From contig NZ_JANJXQ010000194.1 of NCBI RefSeq assembly GCF_024708915.1, positions 1 to 5,473 of the forward strand: a DNA stretch of 5,473 nt, in the 5' to 3' direction. This stretch comes from Thiobacillus sp. Its GTDB lineage: Bacteria > Pseudomonadota > Gammaproteobacteria > Burkholderiales > Thiobacillaceae. A program made the translations under genes and the position numbers. The notes under the pieces were generated by a model. It had not been told where the DNA came from. It made no database searches and was given only the letters and a program-made list of their open reading frames with translations. Every line of letters starts with the position of its first letter. Positions within the stretch are counted from its first letter, which is position 1. Positions 1 through 5,473 of the stretch are shown here, in pieces.

Positions 1-1889
1 GCGGCGCGAACGAGATTTCGCGCGAACTGCTGCATCGCATGAACGAAACCCAGTTTCACCGCGGTCCCGACGAAGGCGGCCTGCATCTGGAGCCCGGCGT
101 GGGGCTGGGGCACCGGCGGCTGTCGATCATCGACCTGTCCACCGGCCAGCAGCCGCTGTTCAACGAAGACGGCTCGGTGGTGGTGGTGTTCAACGGCGAA
201 ATCTACAACTTCCAGCAACTGGTGCCCGAGCTCGAAGCGCTCGGCCACGTCTTCCGCACCCATTCCGACACCGAAGTCATCGTCCACGCCTGGGAGGCCT
301 GGGGCGAAGCCTGCGTCGCGCGCTTCCGCGGCATGTTCGCGTTCGCGCTGTGGGACCGCAAGCAGGAAACGCTGTTCGTGGTGCGCGACCGCTTCGGCGT
401 CAAGCCGCTGTATTACGCCTTCCTCGACAGCGGCGAGTTCATTTTCGGCTCCGAACTGAAGTCGCTGATGGCGCATCCCTGCCTGGCGCGCGACATCGAC
501 CCGCTGGCGGTCGAGGAATATTTCGCCTACGGCTACGTGCCCGAGCCGCGCACCATTTTCAAGCGCGCGTACAAACTGCCGCCGGGGTTCACGCTCACGC
601 TCAAACGCGGCCAGGCGCGTGCGCTGCCGAAGCAGTACTGGGACATGCCCTTTGCCCCGGTAAAGGTTACGGACGAGGCTGGCGCGATGGACGAGCTGGT
701 CGAACGGATGAAGGAATCGGTCCGCCTGCGCATGATCGCCGACGTGCCGCTCGGCGCGTTCCTGTCGGGCGGCGTCGATTCCAGCGCGGTGGTGGCGATG
801 ATGGCGACGCAGTCGGCCGCGCCGGTGAACACCTGCTCGATCGGCTTCGACGACCCGGCCTTCAACGAGGTCGAGTATGCGCAGCAGGTGGCTGACCGCT
901 ATCGCACGCAGCATCATGTCGAAACCGTCGCCGCCGACGATTTCAGCCTGGTCGGCAAGCTCGCCCAGGTATACGACGAGCCCTATGCCGATTCGTCCGC
1001 ACTGCCGACCTACCGGGTGTGCGAACTGGCGAGGAAGCACGTGAAAGTCGCGCTGTCGGGCGACGGCGGCGACGAACATTTCGCCGGCTACCGGCGCTAC
1101 CGCTGGTTCCGCTACGAAGAGCGCATGCGCGCGGCGATGCCGCTCGCGCTGCGCCGCCCGCTGTTCGGCACGCTCGGCAGGCTGTACCCGAAAGCCGATT
1201 GGGCGCCCAGGGTGCTGCGCGCCAAGACCACCTTCGAGGCGCTGGCGCGCGATACGGTCGAGGGCTATTTTCACGGCGTTTCGCTGCTGTCGGATGCGCA
1301 GCGCAGGCAGCTGTTTTCGCCGTCGTTCCGGCGCGAACTGCAGGGCTACCAGGCGGTGGAAGTGCTGCGCCGCCACGCGGCGGTGGCGCCCACCGACGAT
1401 CCCCTGTCGCTGGTGCAGTATCTCGACATGAAAACCTATCTGGCCGGCGACATCCTCACCAAGGTCGACCGCGCCAGCATGGCGCACGCGCTCGAAGTGC
1501 GCGAGCCGCTGCTCGACCACGAGCTGATGGGCTGGGTGTCGGGGCTGCCCACCGATCTCAAGCTGCGCGGCACCGAGGGCAAATACTTGCTGAAAAAGGC
1601 GATGGAACCGTATCTGCCGCATGACGTGCTGTACCGCAGGAAAATGGGATTCTCGGTGCCGCTGGCCGCCTGGTTCCGCGGCCCGCTGGCCGCCACCATC
1701 CGCGGCGTGGTGCTGGGCGAGCGGCTGGTTTCCACCGGCCTGTTCAATCGGGATTTTCTGCGCCAGGCGGTCGAGGCCCATCAATCCGGTCAGCGCGATT
1801 ATTCGGTGATTCTGTGGACGGTGCTGATGTTCGACGCCTTCCTGGCGCAGGTGCTGGGTATGGACGACACGCAGCGCGAGGCGGCATGA
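1..1889 (+). CDS. Asparagine synthetase-like glutamine amidotransferase, exosortase A-associated type (5' partial)
   Basis: This is a two-domain enzyme of the asparagine synthase (glutamine-hydrolysing) family. The N-terminal class II glutaminase domain would release ammonia from glutamine, and the C-terminal domain would adenylate a carboxylate and amidate it. The open frame enters from the left edge, with the first full codon at base 3. The ATG at 39 is internal, because in-frame coding GANEISRELLHR precedes it and family members begin with MCGI about a dozen residues further upstream. The catalytic Cys2 is therefore outside the window. Visible glutaminase motifs are HRGPDEGG, GHRRLSIIDL, FNGEIYNF and SDTEV. 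The synthetase domain has the PP-loop SGGVDSS (765-785) and GDGGDE (1059-1076), then EVREPLLDH and GKYLLKKAMEPYLP. The 628 visible residues match the XrtA-system amidotransferase 1 type (TIGR03108, from memory) better than housekeeping AsnB. The true substrate is unknown; a sugar carboxylate in exopolysaccharide is inferred. The stop overlaps the next start by 4 bases. Confidence 0.93.
   Translation, partial: GANEISRELLHRMNETQFHRGPDEGGLHLEPGVGLGHRRLSIIDLSTGQQPLFNEDGSVVVVFNGEIYNFQQLVPELEALGHVFRTHSDTEVIVHAWEAWGEACVARFRGMFAFALWDRKQETLFVVRDRFGVKPLYYAFLDSGEFIFGSELKSLMAHPCLARDIDPLAVEEYFAYGYVPEPRTIFKRAYKLPPGFTLTLKRGQARALPKQYWDMPFAPVKVTDEAGAMDELVERMKESVRLRMIADVPLGAFLSGGVDSSAVVAMMATQSAAPVNTCSIGFDDPAFNEVEYAQQVADRYRTQHHVETVAADDFSLVGKLAQVYDEPYADSSALPTYRVCELARKHVKVALSGDGGDEHFAGYRRYRWFRYEERMRAAMPLALRRPLFGTLGRLYPKADWAPRVLRAKTTFEALARDTVEGYFHGVSLLSDAQRRQLFSPSFRRELQGYQAVEVLRRHAAVAPTDDPLSLVQYLDMKTYLAGDILTKVDRASMAHALEVREPLLDHELMGWVSGLPTDLKLRGTEGKYLLKKAMEPYLPHDVLYRRKMGFSVPLAAWFRGPLAATIRGVVLGERLVSTGLFNRDFLRQAVEAHQSGQRDYSVILWTVLMFDAFLAQVLGMDDTQREAA
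1878..1881 (+). promoter_or_regulatory. Ribosome binding site for the first glycosyltransferase
   Basis: GAGG lies four bases before the ATG at 1886, inside the last codons of the amidotransferase gene. The spacing is slightly short. It supports the start at 1886 over an in-frame ATG at 1814, which would add 24 residues that do not resemble a GT-B N terminus. Confidence 0.5.
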
Positions 1890-3112
1890 AGATCCTGCAC
1901 GTATTCGACCACACCCTGCCGCTGCATTCAGGCTACACCTTCCGCAGCGCGGCGATCCTGCGCAACCAGCGCAAGCTGGGCTGGCAGACCTGGCACCTGT
2001 CCGGCCCCAAGCAGATCGATTGCAGCGTGCCGGAGGAGGACGCCGACGGCCTGCATTTTTACCGCACCCCGAAACCGTCCGGTCTGCTCGCCCGGCTGCC
2101 GGGCGGCGACCCGTTCGCAGTGATGGGGGCCATCGAAAAACGCCTGCTGGGATTGGCGCGCGACCTGCAGCCCGACGTCATCCACGCGCATTCGCCGGTG
2201 CTCGACGCGGTGCCGGCGATACGCGTCGGGCGCAAGCTGGGCATTCCGGTAGTGTATGAAATCCGTGCATTCTGGGAGGACGCCGCGGTCGATCACGGCA
2301 GCACGCAAGAAGGTGGCCTGCGCTACAGACTGACGCGCGCGCTGGAAACCTGGGCAGTAAAAAATGCCGACGCGGTGACGGTCATTTGCGAAGGCCTGCG
2401 CCGCGACCTCGTCGCGCGCGGCATCGCGCGGGACAAGATCACCGTCATCCCGAATGCGGTCGACATCGACCAATTCGCCGTCGGCGGCAAGCCCGATGCC
2501 GGGCTGAAGCTGAAGCTCGGTCTTGGCAGCAGCCGGGTGCTCGGCTTCATCGGCTCGTTCTATGCTTACGAAGGACTCGACTTGCTGCTCGATGCGCTGC
2601 CGGCGATTCTGAAACAGATACCCGACGTGAAGGTGCTGCTGGTCGGCGGCGGGCCGCAGGAGGCGGCCTTGAAACGGCAGGTGATGGCGCTCGATCTGAA
2701 AGAGCGCGTGGTGTTCACCGGGCGGGTGCCGCACGCCGAGGTGAACCGTTACTACGATCTGATCGACGTGCTGGTGTATGCGCGTCACCCGATGCGGCTG
2801 ACCGAACTGGTCACGCCTTTGAAGCCGCTGGAAGCGATGGCGCAGGGGCGGCTGATGGTGGCGTCCGATGTCGGCGGCCACAAGGAACTGATCCAGGACG
2901 GCAAGACCGGCACGCTGTTCCAGGCGGGCAATGCCGGAGACCTCGCCAGCAAGGTGGTGGCGCTGCTGAAGTACGAGCAGGGTTGGGACCGCATGAAGCG
3001 CAACGGCCGCCAGTTCGTGGAATCCGAACGCAACTGGGCGGCCAGCGTGGCGCGTTATCGGGGGGTGTACGGCAGCCTCGTGAAGCCGGGCATGGAGACG
3101 GCGCTTGGCTGA
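1886..3112 (+). CDS. Glycosyltransferase, GT-B fold, exosortase A-associated (Daro_2409-like)
   Basis: This 408-residue protein probably transfers a sugar from a nucleotide-sugar donor to a growing lipid-linked exopolysaccharide unit at the cytoplasmic membrane face. The N-terminal half starts MKILHVFDHTLPLHSGYTFR, the usual first strand and glycine loop of GT-B enzymes. HAHSP (residues 100-104), EIRAFWE (125-131) and VIPNAVD (187-193) follow. The C-terminal donor domain shows GFIGSFYAYEGL (220-231), LLVGGGP and TGRVPHAEV, then TELVTPLKPLEAMAQG. The two glutamates there, E307 and E316, are separated by eight residues rather than the canonical seven of GT4 enzymes. The whole pattern resembles TIGR04063, the PEP-CTERM/exosortase A-associated glycosyltransferases, by recollection. 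The start at 1886 forms an ATGA overlap with the upstream stop, which implies translational coupling. No signal peptide or membrane segment is seen. Donor and acceptor sugars cannot be read from the sequence. Confidence 0.92.
   Translation: MKILHVFDHTLPLHSGYTFRSAAILRNQRKLGWQTWHLSGPKQIDCSVPEEDADGLHFYRTPKPSGLLARLPGGDPFAVMGAIEKRLLGLARDLQPDVIHAHSPVLDAVPAIRVGRKLGIPVVYEIRAFWEDAAVDHGSTQEGGLRYRLTRALETWAVKNADAVTVICEGLRRDLVARGIARDKITVIPNAVDIDQFAVGGKPDAGLKLKLGLGSSRVLGFIGSFYAYEGLDLLLDALPAILKQIPDVKVLLVGGGPQEAALKRQVMALDLKERVVFTGRVPHAEVNRYYDLIDVLVYARHPMRLTELVTPLKPLEAMAQGRLMVASDVGGHKELIQDGKTGTLFQAGNAGDLASKVVALLKYEQGWDRMKRNGRQFVESERNWAASVARYRGVYGSLVKPGMETALG
3094..3097 (+). promoter_or_regulatory. Ribosome binding site deciding a TTG start
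   Basis: GGAG sits seven bases before the TTG at 3105, a near-ideal spacing. It lies within the last codons of the first glycosyltransferase gene. Between the in-frame stop at 3081 and the first conserved GT-B strand near 3138 there is no ATG or GTG in this frame, so this site and the TTG define the start of the second glycosyltransferase. Confidence 0.65.
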
Positions 3113-4355
3113 GGCGGGCACAGTCGAACCGCGCCGGGTCGACCTGGTCGTGTTCAGTTCGCTCTTCCCCAGTGCGGCACGCCCTGGTGCCGGCCTGTTC
3201 ATCCGTGAGCGCATGTTCCGTGTGGCGCAGCATCGGCCGCTTGCCGTCGTTTCGCCGCAGCCGTGGTTTCCCGGCCAGTCGCTGATCCGCCGGCTGCGCC
3301 CCGGCTACCGTCCGTCGGCGCCGGTGCTGGAGATCCAGCAGGGCATCCGCGTGTATCACCCGCGTTTCCTGGCGCTGCCCGGTCTGCTGCGCCGGCTCGA
3401 CGGCATGGCGATGGCGCTGGGCAGCTTTTTTCTGCTGCGCCGCCTCCGGGCCGAGGGCGCGCGCCTGATCGATGCCCACTTTACCTACCCGGACGGCGAA
3501 GCCGCGGTCCGGCTGGGGCGCTGGCTCGGCCTGCCGGTGACGGTCACCCTGCGCGGCACCGAAGTGCCGCATAGCCGCGATCCGGTGCTGCGTCCGCGCC
3601 TGGCTCGCACGCTCAAGGCCGCCACGCGGGTGTTCTCGGTGTCCGATTCCCTGCGCCGGCTGGCGCTCGATCTCGGCGCCGCCGACGAGAAAACCGAAGT
3701 CGTCGGCAACGGCGTGGATATTGGCGTTTTCCAGCCGGTCGAGCGGACCGCCGCGCGCGCCAGGTTCGAGCTGCCGGCCGGCGCGCGCGTGCTGATCTCG
3801 GTGGGGGGACTGGTCGAGCGCAAGGGCATGCACCGCGTCATCGACTGCCTGCCGGCGCTGCTCATGCGCCATCCGGACCTGCATTACCTCGTCGTCGGCG
3901 GCGGCAGCCCGGAAGGCGACCTGCGCCCCGAACTCGATGCGCAGGTTGCGCGGCTGGGCCTGGCCGGGCGCGTGCACTTTCTTGGCGCGCTGCCGCCGGA
4001 GGAGCTCAAATGGCCGTTGTCGGCATCAGACGTGTTCGTGCTGGCGACCCGCAACGAAGGCTGGGCCAATGTATTTCTCGAAGCCATGGCCTGCGGCCTG
4101 CCGGTCGTCACCACCGACGTCGGCGGCAATGCCGAGGTGGTCTGCCGTGCCGAACTCGGCAGCGTGGTGCCGTTTGGCGACGCGGCCGCCTTGCGGCAGG
4201 CGCTGGACGCCGCGCTGAATGCGGACTGGAATCGCGCCGCGATCCTCGAATACGCCCGCGCCAACCAGTGGGACAAGCGCGTGGCGCAGCTGCTGAGCGC
4301 GTTCGAGCGCATCATGAATACAACGGCGGTTCCTTCGGGGCTTGCAGGCAAATGA
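3105..4355 (+). CDS. Glycosyltransferase family 4-type (GT-B fold), TTG start
   Basis: This 416-residue retaining-type glycosyltransferase is probably a cytoplasmic, membrane-peripheral enzyme adding one sugar to the exopolysaccharide repeat. After a short leader, VDLVVFSSLFPSAARPGAG forms the first strand and glycine-rich acceptor-side loop. DAHFTYPDG (residues 123-131), LRGTEVP (149-155) and VGNGVD (200-205) follow. The donor domain begins at SVGGLVERKG (232-241) and continues with LVVGGGSPEGDL and VHFLGALPPEEL. It carries a canonical E-x7-E motif, E318 and E326 in NEGWANVFLEAMACG, then PVVTTDVGGNAEVV. Length and motif order are normal for GT4, so the protein appears intact. The TTG start overlaps the upstream gene by 8 bases and is supported by a GGAG site. 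GT4 membership is firm; sugar specificity is unknown. Its motifs clearly differ from those of the preceding glycosyltransferase, so the pair is not a recent tandem duplication. Confidence 0.92.
   Translation: MAEAGTVEPRRVDLVVFSSLFPSAARPGAGLFIRERMFRVAQHRPLAVVSPQPWFPGQSLIRRLRPGYRPSAPVLEIQQGIRVYHPRFLALPGLLRRLDGMAMALGSFFLLRRLRAEGARLIDAHFTYPDGEAAVRLGRWLGLPVTVTLRGTEVPHSRDPVLRPRLARTLKAATRVFSVSDSLRRLALDLGAADEKTEVVGNGVDIGVFQPVERTAARARFELPAGARVLISVGGLVERKGMHRVIDCLPALLMRHPDLHYLVVGGGSPEGDLRPELDAQVARLGLAGRVHFLGALPPEELKWPLSASDVFVLATRNEGWANVFLEAMACGLPVVTTDVGGNAEVVCRAELGSVVPFGDAAALRQALDAALNADWNRAAILEYARANQWDKRVAQLLSAFERIMNTTAVPSGLAGK
4344..4348 (+). promoter_or_regulatory. Weak ribosome binding site for the CapK-like gene
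   Basis: GCAGG ends three bases before the ATG at 4352. Both the match and the spacing are poor, so initiation here probably relies on ribosomes that finish the overlapping upstream gene (ATGA at 4352-4355) and restart. Confidence 0.3.
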
Positions 4356-5473
4356 AAATCCCCGCCTGGCTCGCCCGCAACGTGTTTCGCGCCCAGGAGG
4401 CGGCGATGCAGCGGCCGACCTTCGCCGTGCTTGCCGAGCTGGAGCGCACGCAGTGGCTGTCGCGCAGCGAGATGCTGGATTATCAGACCGGGCATCTCAA
4501 CGTGCTGCTGCAAGGCGCCCTGGCGCACAGCCCGTGGCACGCGGCCAGGCTGCAGGCCGCCGGGCTGACCGATGCCGTCAGAGCCGGGGCGGTGTTGCTG
4601 ACCGACTTGTCGCGCCTTCCGACGATGGACAAGCGCGACGCCCGCGACAACGTCGAGCGGCTGGTGTGGCGCGGCGTACCGGGCGGGGTGTACCCCTACA
4701 CCACCGGCGGTTCCAGCGGCGAGCCGCTGAGTTTCTATTTCGGCCGGGCACGCCAGGCCGCCGACGCCGCCGGGCGGCTGCGCGCGCGCCGCTGGTGGGG
4801 CGTCGATCCGGGCGAACGCGAGGTGTACCTGTGGGGCGCGCCGGTGGAGCTGAACAAGACCGACCACATCAAGTCCCTGCGCGACCGCCTGGTCAACCAG
4901 CTGTTGCTGAATGCGTTCGAGATGTCGCCCGCGCGCATGGATGATTACCTGCAGGCGATCCAGGCATGGAATCCGCGGGCGATCTACGGCTACGCCAGCA
5001 GCCTGGCGCTGCTGGCCGCCCATGCCGAGGCGCGCGGCAGCCGGCCGAAGCTGGCCGCGCTGCGTGTGGTGAGCAGCACCGGCGAGCCGCTGTTTCCGCA
5101 TCAGCGCGAGTTGATCGAACGCGTGTTCGGGGTGCCGGTCTCGGTCGAGTACGGTGCCCGCGATGCCGGGCTGATGGCGCTGCAGGCACCGGACGGGTCG
5201 CTGCTGCAGATGAGCGAGACGCATCTCATCGAAGTGCTGGATGCGGCGGGCAAGCCGGCAGAGGAAGGCGAGGCGGTGATCACCAGCCTGGTGTCGGCGG
5301 CGCAGCCCTTCATCCGCTACCGCACCGGCGATGTGGTCAGGCGTTCGGGGCGGGCCGATCCCGGCGGGCGCGGCCTCGCCGTGCTGGACGCGGTGGTGGG
5401 GCGGCAGACCGATTTCATCGTCGCCGCCGACGGCCGCATCATGCATGCGCTGGCGGTGATTTACGTGCTGCGC
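4352..5473 (+). CDS. CapK/PaaK-like adenylate-forming enzyme (phenylacetate-CoA ligase family), 3' partial
   Basis: The frame opens with MKIPAWLARNVFRAQE and stays open for 374 codons to the right edge, where the gene is cut. Family members of this kind are usually somewhat over 430 residues, so perhaps 60-90 residues of the small C-terminal domain are missing. ANL-type adenylation motifs occur in order: the phosphate-binding loop TTGGSSGEP (residues 117-125), SSTGEPL (241-247), the adenine-site motif YGARDAG (267-273), YRTGD (323-327) with the ATP-ribose aspartate, and the hinge-like GRQTDFI (350-356) followed by ADGRIMHALAV. The chemistry would be ATP-dependent activation of a carboxylic acid to an acyl-adenylate, probably then to a CoA thioester. 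Database naming as phenylacetate-CoA ligase is likely misleading. The 4-base overlap with a glycosyltransferase gene points to polysaccharide synthesis, as for capK-type genes in capsule loci. Its substrate is unknown. No signal peptide or membrane helix is apparent. Confidence 0.88.
   Translation, partial: MKIPAWLARNVFRAQEAAMQRPTFAVLAELERTQWLSRSEMLDYQTGHLNVLLQGALAHSPWHAARLQAAGLTDAVRAGAVLLTDLSRLPTMDKRDARDNVERLVWRGVPGGVYPYTTGGSSGEPLSFYFGRARQAADAAGRLRARRWWGVDPGEREVYLWGAPVELNKTDHIKSLRDRLVNQLLLNAFEMSPARMDDYLQAIQAWNPRAIYGYASSLALLAAHAEARGSRPKLAALRVVSSTGEPLFPHQRELIERVFGVPVSVEYGARDAGLMALQAPDGSLLQMSETHLIEVLDAAGKPAEEGEAVITSLVSAAQPFIRYRTGDVVRRSGRADPGGRGLAVLDAVVGRQTDFIVAADGRIMHALAVIYVLR

Noticed and set aside
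39..41. ATG at 39 as the true start of the amidotransferase
   Set aside because: In-frame family-like coding sequence continues upstream to base 3 and the catalytic N-terminal cysteine would be missing; the gene is cut by the window edge.
176..187. Four tandem GGT units, a possible simple repeat or phase-variable tract
   Set aside because: They are in a conserved run of valines (SVVVVF) in the glutaminase domain; trinucleotide units cannot cause frameshift and the run is typical of the family.
1659..1694. Direct repeat of 12 bases (CCGCTGGCCGCC) at a 24-base period
   Set aside because: It encodes a conserved family stretch, PLAAWFRGPLAA, in frame; coincidental similarity of codons explains it.
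1814..1885. Upstream in-frame ATG that would extend the first glycosyltransferase by 24 residues
   Set aside because: The extension lies inside the end of the amidotransferase gene and is unlike a GT-B N terminus, while the ATG at 1886 starts exactly at the expected first strand.
1928..3214. Minus-strand open frame of 428 codons opposite the first glycosyltransferase
   Set aside because: Low-information composition (R, H, Q, A rich), no motifs, and it lies fully antisense to a gene with strong GT-B motifs.
2811..3977. Minus-strand open frame of 388 codons spanning the junction of the two glycosyltransferases
   Set aside because: It crosses two well-supported + strand genes, overlaps another antisense frame, and shows no protein-like motifs.
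3884..5446. Minus-strand open frame of 520 codons opposite the second glycosyltransferase and the CapK-like gene
   Set aside because: Its translation has no recognisable domain and is rich in R, H, Q, A and P, typical of the antisense of GC-rich coding DNA. The + strand genes here have clear motifs.

Overview
The window is a GC-rich stretch with a strong G/C bias at codon third positions. It looks like a proteobacterial chromosome, most likely a betaproteobacterium. That placement rests on recalled similarity of the first two proteins to exosortase A (XrtA/PEP-CTERM)-associated families common in that group; no search was run. Four genes lie head to tail on the + strand and fill the window with no intergenic DNA. 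No RNA gene, mobile element, CRISPR array, terminator or standalone promoter is visible.

Layout: (1) bases 1-1889, a class II glutamine amidotransferase/asparagine synthetase-like protein of the XrtA-associated amidotransferase type, missing only about a dozen N-terminal residues to the window edge; (2) 1886-3112, a GT-B glycosyltransferase resembling the XrtA-associated Daro_2409-type family; (3) 3105-4355, a second GT-B (GT4-type) glycosyltransferase starting at TTG; (4) 4352-5473, a CapK/PaaK-like AMP-dependent acyl-CoA ligase (adenylate-forming) that runs off the right edge.

The three junctions overlap by 4, 8 and 4 bases (ATGA, TTG...TGA, ATGA), so the genes are almost certainly one transcript with translational coupling. 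Together they look like the interior of an exopolysaccharide biosynthesis operon. Two glycosyltransferases would extend a lipid-linked glycan on the cytoplasmic side of the membrane. The amidotransferase would amidate a carboxyl group on a sugar or precursor, and the adenylate-forming enzyme would activate a carboxylic acid to decorate the glycan or a precursor. The exosortase, the chain-length and export genes and the initiating phosphoglycosyltransferase are not in the window, so the XrtA assignment is inferred from family resemblance. The least understood member is the CapK/PaaK-like gene.
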